Shown in pieces: positions 51,817 to 61,663 of a DNA stretch of 64,000 bases. This stretch comes from Algoriphagus halophilus. GTDB taxonomy: Bacteria > Bacteroidota > Bacteroidia > Cytophagales > Cyclobacteriaceae. Location of the stretch: assembly GCF_900129785.1 (NCBI RefSeq), contig NZ_FSRC01000003.1, forward strand, positions 434,001 to 498,000, written 5' to 3'. The notes under the pieces were generated by a model, which saw only the letters and a program-made list of their open reading frames with translations, made no database searches and was not told the origin of the DNA. A program made the position numbers and the translations under genes. Position 1 is the first letter of the stretch. Every line of letters begins with the position of its first letter.

Positions 51817-52979
51817 TAGATCAAATTTTTAAGAAAGAACCGCTTTACATTTTCTCCCATTATTGCTCGAATTTCTTCTTCAGTAAATCCTTCCTTCAGT
51901 AGCGCCTCTACAATGAGGGGTAAGCCAGTGATGTCAAAAGGTACTTCCACTGCTCCATCATAATCAGAACCAAGTGCAATGTACTCGACTCCTACCAAAT
52001 CCCTAATGTGTTTCATCGTTGCTACAATTCCATCGATTTCTGGTACTCCTACAGCCATATCAAAAAAAGCAACCCCAATAATACCTCCGTTAGCGGCGAT
52101 TTTCCTGATTTGATCGTCACTCAGATTTCTTTGAGAATCTAGCACGCTTTGTACGCCAATGTGAGAAACCATGACTGGTTTTGTAGTCATTTCTAATACA
52201 TCTTCCACGATGGCAGGTGAGCAATGAGCTAGGTCTACAAATATGTTAAGCTCGTTCATTCTTTTGATGACAGATTTCCCAAAGTCAGTCAAACCAGCAC
52301 CGTTTTCTCCATGTGCTGAGCCCCCAAGTTCGTTGTCAAAGAAGTGGGTGGGGCCGATCATTCGAATTCCAGCTTCGTAAACTTTTTCCAAGTTTTCCAA
52401 TGATCCCTCCAATGCATGTGCGCCTTCAATACCCAACATGGCACCAACTACTGTCTTATCCGTGTTTCTGGCAGAGATTAATTCTTCAAAGCTTTTTTTG
52501 TCATGAACAAAAATTACTTTTCCATTCTCTTCTTCAATAAATTGATGGAGACTTTCAGCTTGACCAAGTGTTCTATTAATTAGGCTAAACCATTGATTGG
52601 GGGCTACTCCTTTCGCAATGGTCAGCGGAGTGATATTGTCGAAAGTATCTGCACTATTGCTTTTCATGTTTTGTCCCGAAGGGGATTTTGAAACGATCGT
52701 AAACATTTCCAAACCCACATTTACTTCCCTCATCCTTGGGAAATCCACATGTCCAATACTGCCTTTTTGTGTTAAATCCCTACCCCACAATAATGCGTCG
52801 CAATGAAGGTCTGAGATAAAATCCAACCGATCATAGATTTCCTGTGCTTCAGTGGACACCGAATAAGGTGGGGGAGATTTTACCGGGTTCCGTTGTTCTT
52901 CAATATAAGGAGGAACGAAAAAGGTAGCTATAAAATATAGGATCGTGATTACTCCTAAGGCAAACAATAATTTCTTCAT
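51816..52979 (-). CDS. Membrane dipeptidase (M19), exported
   Basis: A 387-residue zinc dipeptidase with an N-terminal membrane anchor or signal (~3-21, LLFALGVITILYFIATFFV). The M19 domain has DFISDLHCDALLWGRD (His-x-Asp), a bridging Glu in MLGIEGAHALEG, VDLAHCSPAIV (His), MVSHIGVQSV and YIALGSDYDG. It hydrolyses dipeptides. It is first in a three-gene unit with VIT1 and DUF5995. Confidence 0.91.
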   Translation of the reverse strand: MKKLLFALGVITILYFIATFFVPPYIEEQRNPVKSPPPYSVSTEAQEIYDRLDFISDLHCDALLWGRDLTQKGSIGHVDFPRMREVNVGLEMFTIVSKSPSGQNMKSNSADTFDNITPLTIAKGVAPNQWFSLINRTLGQAESLHQFIEEENGKVIFVHDKKSFEELISARNTDKTVVGAMLGIEGAHALEGSLENLEKVYEAGIRMIGPTHFFDNELGGSAHGENGAGLTDFGKSVIKRMNELNIFVDLAHCSPAIVEDVLEMTTKPVMVSHIGVQSVLDSQRNLSDDQIRKIAANGGIIGVAFFDMAVGVPEIDGIVATMKHIRDLVGVEYIALGSDYDGAVEVPFDITGLPLIVEALLKEGFTEEEIRAIMGENVKRFFLKNLI

Positions 52980-53042
52980 AGCGATTGGTTATGCTTTTGA
53001 AGATAGCGAAAAATGTATTGTCACCTGAATACAAAAATGAGT

Positions 53043-53441
53043 TTAGTTTTCTTTTAAGAGTTCTTCTCCACTTTTGATAGGACTAAGATTCATTAACTCT
53101 TCTTCGGTGAAAAGTTTGGAACGAATCATAAACCGAATTCCCATTGGGATTTCTATGGAGAAACTACTTCCTCTTCCCGGCGTTACGTCCAAGGTGAGCT
53201 GGGTATGTTTCCAGTATTCAAATTGATCTGCACTCATGAAAAAATCGCAGCCATAAACTTCCCCTAGCCATACATCTTGACTGCCTACTTTAAAGTCACC
53301 TTTTTCGAAGCACATAGGAGAAGATCCATCACAGCATCCACCGCTTTGATGAAACATCAACTCAGATCCAAATCTTTTTCTTAGGGTATCAATTACTTCT
53401 TTTGCTTGCTCAGTGACTAAGACTCTTTTGATAGATTCCAT
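53043..53441 (-). CDS. DUF779 domain protein
   Basis: A 132-residue protein: RVLVTEQAKEVIDTLRKRFG, then the conserved MFHQSGGCCDGSSPMCFEKGDF with clustered Cys, VWLGEVYGCDFFMS, and QLTLDVTPGRGSSFSIE. DUF779 genes are nearly always next to aldehyde dehydrogenase genes, as here (79 bp downstream of the aldehyde dehydrogenase). The Cys motif suggests metal or redox chemistry, but function is not established. Confidence 0.9.
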   Translation of the reverse strand: MESIKRVLVTEQAKEVIDTLRKRFGSELMFHQSGGCCDGSSPMCFEKGDFKVGSQDVWLGEVYGCDFFMSADQFEYWKHTQLTLDVTPGRGSSFSIEIPMGIRFMIRSKLFTEEELMNLSPIKSGEELLKEN

Positions 53442-53467
53442 GTTATTTTGGGGTTTGAATAAAGTAA

Positions 53468-53500
53468 AGAAAGGCAGAAGATAATTCCTCTGCCTTTTCT
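53468..53500 (-). terminator. Weak hairpin between the ALDH and DUF779 genes
   Basis: Minus strand: AAAGGCAGA, ~10-nt loop, TCTGCCTTTCTTTACTTT. The T-run is interrupted. It may partly terminate ALDH transcripts and lower DUF779 expression. Confidence 0.5.
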
Positions 53501-53519
53501 GGTTTGTTTAGATTGACAA

Positions 53520-55046
53520 TTAAAAGAATCCAAGTTTCTCCTTACTATAGGAGATCAACATGTTTTTGGTTTGTCTGTAATGGTCTAGCATCATCAAATG
53601 ATTTTCTCTACCAAATCCAGATTTTTTGTATCCTCCAAATGGAGCATGAGCTGGATAAGCATGGTAGCAGTTGACCCAAACGCGACCTGCTTGAATTGAT
53701 CTTGGAACTTGATACAACTCATGAGCATCTCTTGACCACAAGCCTGCTCCAAGTCCGTACATGGTATCATTGGCAATTGCAATGGCCTCTTCAGTAGTTT
53801 TAAAGGTGGTTACACAGGTTACTGGACCGAAAATCTCTTCCTGGAAAACACGCATTTTGTTATTTCCTTTAAAAATAGTCGGTTGGATATAGTACCCTGT
53901 TTCCAGTCCACTATTCAATCCTGCTTTTTCTCCACCGCATAGCGTGATGGCTCCTTCTTGCTTGCCAATGTCTAGGTAAGAAAGAATTTTCTCGTATTGA
54001 TCGTTGGATGCTTGAGCTCCCATCATGGTATCCTCAGCTAGTGGATGCCCCATTTTAATGGCTTTGGTTCGTTCAATGACGCGCTCCATAAACTTGTCAT
54101 ATATATCCTCATGGACCAAGATTCTGGATGGACAAGTACAAACTTCGCCTTGATTTAAGGCAAACATTACAGCACCCTCCACAGCTTTGTCAAAAAACTC
54201 ATCATCAGCATCTGCTACCGACTTCATGAAGATATTTGGTGACTTACCGCCTAGCTCCATCGTTACTGGAATCAGGTTCTCAGATGCATATTGCATAATT
54301 AATCTACCTGTGGTAGTTTCTCCGGTGAAAGCAACTTTTGCTACTCTTTTGGATGTGGCTAAAGGCTTTCCAGCTTCTACACCAAATCCTGTTACTACAT
54401 TAATTACTCCTGGAGGTAAAACATCTGCAATTAATTCCATCAACACCATGATGCTGGTAGGAGTTTGTTCTGCAGGTTTTACAACGGTACAGCATCCTGC
54501 TGCCAATGCTGGTGCGATTTTCCAAGTCGCCATCAAAAGTGGGAAATTCCAGGGGATGATTTGAGCAACTACTCCTAGGGGTTCGTGTAATGCGATACTA
54601 ACTGTGTGTTCATCATGCTCAGAAATCGTACTTTCATCTGCACGAATCACGCCGGCAAAATATCTGAAATGGTCCACACATAATGGTAAATCTGCAGCTC
54701 TGGTTTCTCTAAGCGCCTTACCATTATCGACTGTTTCCAATCTTGCCAACATTTCAAGGTTGTCCTCAATAATGTCCGCAATCTTGTTTAAGACTCTACT
54801 TCTTTCAGCGGCTGATGTTTTAGACCAGGTTTTAAATGCTTCATGAGCTGCATCGATGGCTTTTTCAACATCTTCTTTGTTTCCTCTTGCAGCTTTGGTG
54901 AAAGGTTTTCCATCAATTGGTGAAATATTGTCAAAATATTCACCCGATGCAGGAGCTACCCATTTTCCTCCAATAAAATGATCATATTTTGCCTTGACAG
55001 ATGGGCGATCTACAGGCTTTGATTGAGATAATGTTTGCGTGGTCAT
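53520..55046 (-). CDS. NAD(P)-dependent aldehyde dehydrogenase
   Basis: A 508-residue ALDH of the AldB/ExaC type. It has [23 protein letters not shown], the Glu general base in [11 protein letters not shown] and the nucleophile Cys in [25 protein letters not shown] and a C-terminal [15 protein letters not shown] follow. It oxidises short-chain aldehydes (acetaldehyde is typical for relatives) to acids. It is divergent from an AraC regulator and followed by DUF779, a recurrent aldehyde-responsive module. Confidence 0.95.
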   Translation of the reverse strand: MTTQTLSQSKPVDRPSVKAKYDHFIGGKWVAPASGEYFDNISPIDGKPFTKAARGNKEDVEKAIDAAHEAFKTWSKTSAAERSRVLNKIADIIEDNLEMLARLETVDNGKALRETRAADLPLCVDHFRYFAGVIRADESTISEHDEHTVSIALHEPLGVVAQIIPWNFPLLMATWKIAPALAAGCCTVVKPAEQTPTSIMVLMELIADVLPPGVINVVTGFGVEAGKPLATSKRVAKVAFTGETTTGRLIMQYASENLIPVTMELGGKSPNIFMKSVADADDEFFDKAVEGAVMFALNQGEVCTCPSRILVHEDIYDKFMERVIERTKAIKMGHPLAEDTMMGAQASNDQYEKILSYLDIGKQEGAITLCGGEKAGLNSGLETGYYIQPTIFKGNNKMRVFQEEIFGPVTCVTTFKTTEEAIAIANDTMYGLGAGLWSRDAHELYQVPRSIQAGRVWVNCYHAYPAHAPFGGYKKSGFGRENHLMMLDHYRQTKNMLISYSKEKLGFF

Positions 55047-55223
55047 ACTAGACGGTTATTTTGGTTAAAATCAAATCTCATCATTTTATATTCTAAAAAA
55101 TTACACTGGATCATCATCTCATCCACCTGAATTGATATTCTCTGGGATTTTGAATTTCATTCACCCTAAGAACTATAAACTTTACTTTATTAGAAGCGTT
55201 GAATTATTTGTATTTTTAATGTC

Positions 55224-56147
55224 ATGACCCAAAATAACTTTATAGCAGGAGTGCCTTGGAGAAATACAAGGGATTTGAAAACGCTGGTGGAGAACCGAAC
55301 TACTTACACCCTGGAGAATTGTGAGTTGAATATTTTTGAAACACATCAACAAGCAGATGATGTGAATTTGGTTTTTGGCGATTTGGTCTTGACTACCATG
55401 TTGAAAGGCAAAAAAGTGATGCACCTGTTTGATAAACCAGGCTTCGATTACCTTCCTGGAGAATCTGTCATTGTTCCGCCAAATGAGGTCATGAAAATTG
55501 ATTTTCCTGAAGCAAAGTTAGATAACCCTACTCAATGCATTGCTCTTTCAATTTCAAAAGAAATGATAGAAGCAACGTTCAATTTATTGAATGAAAAGTT
55601 TCCTGATAAAATTATTTCAAAAGACTGGGGGCTCGATCTAAGCTATTTTCATTTGATTAATACCAAGGATCTCTCTGAAATTATTAATCGTTTCATACGA
55701 ATAGGTGTAAAAGATGGGTCCAAGGAAAAAGATCTGATCGCCACCTTAGCATTGAAAGAATTACTGATTCGGTTAAGCCAGACTCAGGCGAGAGATATGA
55801 TGGAAAAAACCTACAAAGAGCTTGCTACAGGAAATCGAATGGCTTATGTAGTAGATTACATTAAGAAGAATATAAGAGAAACGATTTCCTTGGATGAATT
55901 GGCTAAAGAGGCATGCATGAGTAAAGCCCATTTTTTAAGAACCTTTAAACAAGATATGGGATTGACTCCCATGGAATTTGTGCTGCATGAAAGGTTAAAA
56001 CTAGCCAAACAATACCTTCAACTTGGTCAATTCCAAATTCAAGAGGTGTGCTACATGGCAGGTTTTCGGAACATTACCTATTTCATTCGAGCTTTTAAGC
56101 AAGAATATGGCCTAACACCTAAAGTCTTTCAGTCTTCGGTAGGTTAA
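55224..56147 (+). CDS. AraC family transcriptional regulator
   Basis: A 307-residue regulator. The N-terminal AraC-type sensor domain (~1-190) has HLFDKPGFDYLPGESVIVPP. The C-terminal pair of HTH motifs is ISLDELAKEACMSKAHFLRTFKQDMGLTPMEF (in part) and FQIQEVCYMAGFRNITYF with IRAFKQEYGLTPK. It is divergent from the aldehyde dehydrogenase gene across 177 bp, so it probably activates it in response to an aldehyde or alcohol (inference). Confidence 0.92.
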   Translation: MTQNNFIAGVPWRNTRDLKTLVENRTTYTLENCELNIFETHQQADDVNLVFGDLVLTTMLKGKKVMHLFDKPGFDYLPGESVIVPPNEVMKIDFPEAKLDNPTQCIALSISKEMIEATFNLLNEKFPDKIISKDWGLDLSYFHLINTKDLSEIINRFIRIGVKDGSKEKDLIATLALKELLIRLSQTQARDMMEKTYKELATGNRMAYVVDYIKKNIRETISLDELAKEACMSKAHFLRTFKQDMGLTPMEFVLHERLKLAKQYLQLGQFQIQEVCYMAGFRNITYFIRAFKQEYGLTPKVFQSSVG

Positions 56148-56866
56148 AATCAAGAAAAAATAATTAAAAAATATTTGTCTGTTTTTGTGTGATTTAATTC
56201 ATTTTTATTAAGTTTAAGGAATTATATAAGTCATAAAAACAGATCAACAGGCATCTTTGCCAAAGATTATTTGGTTTTAGACGATTGACAATAGACCCAC
56301 TGCGGGGGCTTTTTTTTAAAAGCCCCCTTTTTTTTTGAAGCGGTTAAATAGTTAAAATGTAAAATCTGAAAAAACTGGTTTAAAAAATCAGGATTTTTGC
56401 CTTAGAAAATGTAAAAATTGGAAAAACAGGTTTTTATTTTTTAAATCTGCCAAATTATCACGAATGACTCTTTTCTTTTGAAAAATGACTGAATTCTTCT
56501 TTAATATTTCGATTTTTCAAAATCGCTCCAAAAAAGAATGAGGAGAGAAAATTTATTTTCAAAAAATTTTAATGATTTTCTATTCCTTTTTTGATCTGTG
56601 TCAAATCAGAAAAGGCTTATTTAGAAATGGATAAATCAAACAATTTGGTAGCCCTTGTTGATTAAAATAGAAAAGGTGGCCCAAGGACAAAGAAAAACCT
56701 TCCTAAAATTAAGAAGGTCTTTCTGGTCTATTAACCCTTTTCAACAACCTAAAAAAGTCCATTGATGTTCTTTTGTAGTTTTATTGAAACTCAACTAATG
56801 GAGCTTTTGAATAGCTGACAAGTGTTTGCTGTCTAGCTTGAATATGATCTATTCCTTGAAACTTGA
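56148..56866. other. Long AT-rich intergenic region after the AraC gene
   Basis: About 720 bp without a supported ORF. A strong terminator-like hairpin lies at 56303-56337, 156 nt after the AraC stop, leaving room for a 3'-derived small RNA. A weaker stem ACCTTC/GAAGGT is at 56698-56722. No consensus promoter was recognised. Confidence 0.5.
56303..56337 (+). terminator. Strong terminator downstream of the AraC gene
   Basis: GGGGGCTTTT, loop TTTT, AAAAGCCCCC followed by nine T. Confidence 0.88.
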
Positions 56867-57472
56867 TTAATTGTTGCAACTTAATTGGGTGGAATTGATA
56901 ATGTCTTCATAATCGGATTGGCTGATATATACTGGCGTATAAGAAATGTTTGATGAACTAACCAGGTTCTCAAACGCCCTGAGATGATTCATGGACCCGC
57001 ATTGAAGACTATGATAAATACGCTGAATTGATGCATTGTCTATATCCATCAATGCATTTTCTAAATCATAAATATCTAGATCTTCGATAAGCATTCCTGC
57101 AAGCAATGCATCTTCCAGTGAAAGATTGACTTTGGCTATTACATCCTGATATAGAGTCTGGATTTCAGGAAGGGTAAACTTTCCAGGAGTTTCAGAACCA
57201 ATGAGTGGGTCTTGGATTTGATGAATCTCCATCAAATTTAATATAGCGTTTACGTGTTGGTTTTCGCTCTCGGCAATGTTTTGAAAAGCCAGAATACCAT
57301 ATTTGGAATATGCGTGCATGTACACATCGTGAGCTAGTTTCTCTTCTTCTCTCATGTACAATAATGAGGTCTCTTCTTGCTCAGTAATCGAATTGTTTAT
57401 CAATGGTTTTTGATCTTCCTGACAGGAAAAAAAGCCAATAATTAACACTAGAAATAGCATGAAGTTTTTCAT
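56867..57472 (-). CDS. DUF2202 domain lipoprotein (ferritin-like)
   Basis: A 201-residue exported protein with lipobox LIIGFFSCQ (Cys ~17). The DUF2202 domain is a four-helix ferritin-like bundle: EETSLLYMREEEKLAHDVYM (paired Glu/His), FQNIAESENQHVNAILNLME (Glu ... His), a Glu/Asp-rich third helix, then CGSMNHLRAFENL. The Glu/His pairs suggest a di-metal site, possibly iron- or peroxide-related. Function is not established. A Crp/Fnr-type palindrome and a start-codon hairpin lie directly upstream. Confidence 0.87.
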   Translation of the reverse strand: MKNFMLFLVLIIGFFSCQEDQKPLINNSITEQEETSLLYMREEEKLAHDVYMHAYSKYGILAFQNIAESENQHVNAILNLMEIHQIQDPLIGSETPGKFTLPEIQTLYQDVIAKVNLSLEDALLAGMLIEDLDIYDLENALMDIDNASIQRIYHSLQCGSMNHLRAFENLVSSSNISYTPVYISQSDYEDIINSTQLSCNN

Positions 57473-57501
57473 GACCTTGAAGTTTTATCTTCAGAAAGGT
57501 C
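57473..57501 (-). promoter_or_regulatory. Hairpin abutting the DUF2202 start codon
   Basis: In the minus-strand mRNA, GACC and GGTC close a stem containing CTGAAG, loop ATAAAA, CTTCAA. It ends one base before the ATG and includes an AAGG Shine-Dalgarno-like stretch. It could restrict translation initiation. Confidence 0.5.
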
Positions 57502-57522
57502 TTTTAAAAATCCTTGTAATTC

Positions 57523-57538
57523 AGTGATATGTATCACT
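57523..57538. promoter_or_regulatory. Crp/Fnr-type operator palindrome upstream of the DUF2202 gene
   Basis: AGTGATA-TG-TATCACT, a perfect palindrome with the GTGA-N6-TCAC spacing of Crp/Fnr-family sites, 50 bp upstream of the DUF2202 ATG. Confidence 0.55.
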
Positions 57539-57586
57539 CAAGATAAAAGACAATTCAAATTTTATCCTGTACCAAGAAGCATTGAA

Positions 57587-58612
57587 TTATTGTGAGAGAG
57601 CTAAAAGGAGTTCAGTTTTTCTTCTGGAATAAGAGTACAAAGTGTGGATTCGCTGAGAAAATAAATCCTGCATAGATAGATAATCGCTTGAAAGAATGTT
57701 GCTTACTAAAAGCTCAAGCTCTTTAATATCTTTTTGAACCAATATGAATTCTTTTTTTTCTATAATTTCTGGAATTGCCCCTACAGCAGAACCAATTGGA
57801 ATGCAGCCACAAGACATAGCTTCTCCGAGTGAGTTAGGGAATCCCTCTGAAGTAGATAATTGCAGATAAAATTGATGGGTATTGTAAAGAGTTAAAAGTT
57901 CAGAGGCTGTTTTTTTTCCTAATAAGGATACGTTGGGATTTTTAGATTGATAGCTCGAATCTCCCACAAAGGTGAACTTCCAGTCTGGATGATTTGCAGC
58001 CAACTTCTCAATAAGATCATAGCCTTTTACCATTGCTCTGGAAGGGTTGGAGGTACCGGAGGCTACCGTGATGAATGAAAAGGGGACTCTTTTTAATTGA
58101 AGATTCTTCCAAAAATTGGTATCAAAACCATTGGGAATTACCTGGATCGGAGTAGTCAGATCTGGGATTAAATTGATCAATCCTTGATGAGGGGAAATAG
58201 ATGTGTCAAACTGATAATGCTGCTTGACCAGGGCCTGAGCAACAGGGAGGATTAACGTGCAATTTTTAAAACTAAAGATGGTGGCTTTTCGAAGCCATTT
58301 TTTTCTAAAGTTTCCATAACCAATTTCAGGCATATTGATGCAGTCCATCCCCCCAGCTTGAATGATACATTTCTTTCCGAATATTTTCGCAAACCAAACA
58401 GGTAACACTGAATGATACCCTCCGAAGAAACAGAGGTATTGGGAGGTTTTGGGCAAATACCAAAGTAATTGAAAAAACTGTAGGATATAGAAAAGTGGAA
58501 GGTGGATTGGATTCTGGGTGAATTCCAAGGCCTTGATTTTCATTTCTGGGCGGATCATCTCCAGGTCTCGGTCTGTGAAAGCAGTACGTACAGGATAGGT
58601 GTAGATGATCAT
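57587..58612 (-). CDS. Glycosyltransferase family 4-type protein
   Basis: A 341-residue protein with the GT-B fold. An N-terminal half has CFFGGYHSVLPVWFAKIFGKKCIIQAGGMDC. The C-terminal nucleotide-sugar domain has VIPNGFDTNFW, FTFVGDSS, LQLSTSEGFPNSLGEAMSCG (the E-x7-E motif) and SAVGAIPEII. It is slightly short for GT4 but intact. It would transfer a sugar to a surface glycan or lipid; donor and acceptor are unknown. It follows leuS on the minus strand past a terminator. Confidence 0.87.
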   Translation of the reverse strand: MIIYTYPVRTAFTDRDLEMIRPEMKIKALEFTQNPIHLPLFYILQFFQLLWYLPKTSQYLCFFGGYHSVLPVWFAKIFGKKCIIQAGGMDCINMPEIGYGNFRKKWLRKATIFSFKNCTLILPVAQALVKQHYQFDTSISPHQGLINLIPDLTTPIQVIPNGFDTNFWKNLQLKRVPFSFITVASGTSNPSRAMVKGYDLIEKLAANHPDWKFTFVGDSSYQSKNPNVSLLGKKTASELLTLYNTHQFYLQLSTSEGFPNSLGEAMSCGCIPIGSAVGAIPEIIEKKEFILVQKDIKELELLVSNILSSDYLSMQDLFSQRIHTLYSYSRRKTELLLALSQ

Positions 58613-58654
58613 AGAAAGGGTTGAATCAAAACTAAAAATAGGCCTTAAAAAAGA

Positions 58655-58695
58655 AAAGGAGCAAAGAAAACCGAGGAATTGTTTCTTTGCTCCTT
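58655..58695 (-). terminator. Terminator of leuS
   Basis: Minus strand: AAAGGAGCAAAGAAA, ~11-nt loop, TTTCTTTGCTCCTTTTC then six T: 15-bp perfect arms. Confidence 0.88.
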
Positions 58696-58715
58696 TCTTA
58701 TGTACTCATTAAAAT

Positions 58716-61490
58716 TTATATGACCACATTGACAATTTTCCCTGGTACTACGATCATTTTCTTTGGAGATTTTCCATCCAGCCATTTTTGAACGATCTCG
58801 TCTGCCAAGGCTGCTTTTTCTATTTCCTCTTTGGAAAGTGAAAGGTCTAAATTGATTTTAGCTCTCATTTTACCATTGATCATCACTGGATATTCAAAAG
58901 CACTTTCTTTTAAATAGCTTTCATCGAAAGCAGGGAAAGAGGATTCAGTGATAGAAGTAGTATGTCCCAATAGACTCCAAAGTTCCTCTGCAATATGCGG
59001 AGCATAAGGAGATACCAAAACCGCCAATGGTTCAAGAATCTTACGCTTATTGGATTTTAACCCACTTAATTCGTTCACACAAATCATAAAACTAGAAACC
59101 GAAGTGTTGAAGGAGAAATTAGCCATGTCTTCCTCCATCTTTTTGATGGCTTTATGAAGGGCTTTGTATTCCTCTTTACTTGGTTCTGCATCTGAAACTT
59201 GAAATTCCCCTTTGTTAGTATGGTATAAGTTCCAAAGCTTTCTCAAGAATTTGAAAACGCCGTCGATTCCGTTGGTGTTCCAAGGCTTGAATTGCTCCAA
59301 AGGGCCTAAAAACATTTCATACAATCTTAAGGTGTCTGCTCCATACTTTTCAATAATGTCATCTGGGTTGACCACATTGTATTTGGATTTAGACATTTTT
59401 TCTACTTCTGCACCGCAGATGTACTTTCCGTCTTCCAAAATGAATTCCGCATCTGCCAAGTCTGGTCTCCAAGCTTTGAATTTTTCAAGGTTCAATTGAT
59501 CGTTGTAAACGATATTGACATCGACATGCATTTCAAAGGTGTCATATTGATCTTTTAACCCTTTGCTTACAAATTGATTGGTGCCTTTGACTCTATATAC
59601 AAAATTGGATCGTCCTTGGATCATTCCCTGGTTGATCATCTTTTGGAAAGGTTCATCGATGCTTACCACACCCAGATCATAAATGAATTTGGTCCAGAAC
59701 CTTGAATACAACAAGTGTCCTGTTGCATGCTCAGATCCACCAATGTATAAATCTACCGAACCCCAATAATCTGTTTTTGTCTTGTCTGCAAACACGGAGT
59801 CATTTTGAGAATCCGTATATCTGAAGAAATACCAGCTTGATCCTGCCCAACCTGGCATAGTGCTAAGCTCCAATGGATATTCCCCTTCAGAAGTTTTATA
59901 GGTCCAGTCTTGGGCCCGGCCTAATGGTGGTTCACCATCTTCAGTTGGTAAGTATTTATCTACCTCTGGCAATACCAAAGGAAGATCTTTTTCATCTATC
60001 AAATAGGGAAGTCCATCTTTGAAATAAACAGGAAGAGGCTCACCCCAATAGCGTTGACGAGTGAAAATTGCATCCCGCATCCTATATTGGATTTTTCCTT
60101 TTCCAATGCCTTTTTCCTCTAGAAACTCAATTGCCTTTGTCATGGCTTCCTTCATATACATGTTGGAAATGAAACCCGAATTGATGATGAACCCATCTTT
60201 GCCAGGGAAAGACCCTTCTTCCATGGATCCTTCAATTACCTGTCTGATCTCCAGTCCGAAATGTTTGGCAAAATTATAATCTCTTTCATCATGAGCAGGT
60301 ACAGCCATGACAGCGCCTGTACCATATCCAGCCAACACATAATCAGCTACCCAAATTTGGATTTCTTCTCCATTGAAAGGGTTAATAGCGTATGAACCTG
60401 TGAATGCTCCTGAGATTGTTTTCACATCACTCATCCGTTCTCTTTCGGAACGGTTTTTAGCAACTTCAATATAGGCTTCCGCAGTTTCTCTTTGATCTTC
60501 TGTAATTAAAGAAGCTGCTAATTCAGATTCAGGAGCCAAAGCCAAATAAGTCACACCATATATCGTGTCAACTCGAGTCGTAAACACTTTTATAGTTTCT
60601 TCAGAATTTTTGACTTTAAAAATAACTTCCGCTCCGATGGATTTTCCAATCCAGTTTCGTTGCATCTCCTTAACCGGTTCAGGCCAATCTATTTTATCCA
60701 ATCCTTTCAATAGTCGGTCTGCGTAGGCAGTGATTCGCATGGACCACTGCATCATTTTCTTGCGTTCCACAGGATGTCCGCCTCTTTCAGAAAACCCGTC
60801 TTTCACTTCATCATTGGAAAGAACAGTACCTAAGGCAGCACACCAGTTGACAGTAGTTTCTGCAAGAAAAGTCAATCGATACTTCAAAAGCATTTCCTGC
60901 TTTTCCTTTTCGGAAAAAGCATGCCAGTCATTTGCAGAAAAAATTGGGGTTTCGTCGTCACAGACCGCCTTTACTTGACTGTTTCCTTCCGCTTCAAATC
61001 TCTCGATGAGGGAATCAATAGAAAGCGCTTTGTCAGCATCTTGGTCATAATAGCTATTAAATAGCTGCATGAAAATCCACTGAGTCCATTTATAATAGGA
61101 GGGATCGGAAGTTCTTACTTCTTTACTCCAGTCAAATGCAAAGCCAATATTTTTAAGTTGTTCGGTATAGCGGGCAATGTTTTGTTCCGTAGTGATGGCG
61201 GGATGTTGGCCTGTTTGGATGGCATATTGTTCTGCAGGTAGTCCAAAGCTATCGTAGCCCATGGGGTGCAATACATTGAATCCTTTTAATTTTTTGAAAC
61301 GGGAAACGATGTCCGAAGCAATATATCCTAGCGGGTGGCCCACATGAAGTCCAGCTCCAGAAGGATAGGGGAACATGTCCAAGGAATAAAACTTTGGTTT
61401 GTCAGGATTTACTTTGGCTAGGAAAGTTTGGTTCTTTTCCCAGTATGCCTGCCATTTTTTCTCGATTTCCTTATATGTGTATTCCGCCAT
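58716..61490 (-). CDS. leuS: Leucyl-tRNA synthetase
   Basis: A 924-residue class Ia synthetase. The HIGH motif is [12 protein letters not shown] (~49-52), the CP1 editing domain is ~250-460, and the KMSKS motif is [11 protein letters not shown] (~690). An anticodon-binding helical domain and a C-terminal tail end the protein. [14 protein letters not shown] is diagnostic. Length is a little above E. coli LeuS (~860) because of an insertion near residue 150 ([20 protein letters not shown]), as in Bacteroidota. A TATTTTTG -7 element lies upstream. Confidence 0.97.
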   Translation of the reverse strand: MAEYTYKEIEKKWQAYWEKNQTFLAKVNPDKPKFYSLDMFPYPSGAGLHVGHPLGYIASDIVSRFKKLKGFNVLHPMGYDSFGLPAEQYAIQTGQHPAITTEQNIARYTEQLKNIGFAFDWSKEVRTSDPSYYKWTQWIFMQLFNSYYDQDADKALSIDSLIERFEAEGNSQVKAVCDDETPIFSANDWHAFSEKEKQEMLLKYRLTFLAETTVNWCAALGTVLSNDEVKDGFSERGGHPVERKKMMQWSMRITAYADRLLKGLDKIDWPEPVKEMQRNWIGKSIGAEVIFKVKNSEETIKVFTTRVDTIYGVTYLALAPESELAASLITEDQRETAEAYIEVAKNRSERERMSDVKTISGAFTGSYAINPFNGEEIQIWVADYVLAGYGTGAVMAVPAHDERDYNFAKHFGLEIRQVIEGSMEEGSFPGKDGFIINSGFISNMYMKEAMTKAIEFLEEKGIGKGKIQYRMRDAIFTRQRYWGEPLPVYFKDGLPYLIDEKDLPLVLPEVDKYLPTEDGEPPLGRAQDWTYKTSEGEYPLELSTMPGWAGSSWYFFRYTDSQNDSVFADKTKTDYWGSVDLYIGGSEHATGHLLYSRFWTKFIYDLGVVSIDEPFQKMINQGMIQGRSNFVYRVKGTNQFVSKGLKDQYDTFEMHVDVNIVYNDQLNLEKFKAWRPDLADAEFILEDGKYICGAEVEKMSKSKYNVVNPDDIIEKYGADTLRLYEMFLGPLEQFKPWNTNGIDGVFKFLRKLWNLYHTNKGEFQVSDAEPSKEEYKALHKAIKKMEEDMANFSFNTSVSSFMICVNELSGLKSNKRKILEPLAVLVSPYAPHIAEELWSLLGHTTSITESSFPAFDESYLKESAFEYPVMINGKMRAKINLDLSLSKEEIEKAALADEIVQKWLDGKSPKKMIVVPGKIVNVVI

Positions 61491-61526
61491 GATTGAAATA
61501 TTCGTGTTTTTTTAGCTAAACGCCTG

Positions 61527-61534
61527 CAAAAATA
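61527..61534 (-). promoter_or_regulatory. Candidate -7 promoter element of leuS
   Basis: Minus strand TATTTTTG, exact TAnnTTTG, 37 nt before the ATG; no clear -33. Confidence 0.45.
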
Positions 61535-61663
61535 GAAAAATTGACTGGGTTTGGAATGAAAATCTGTAATTCCTCTTGTCTATAAATTATATCCACTGGT
61601 CATTTTTTTTAAATCAACTCATTACTTTTTAGTATTTTCCAACTTAACCAAACCACCAATCCT

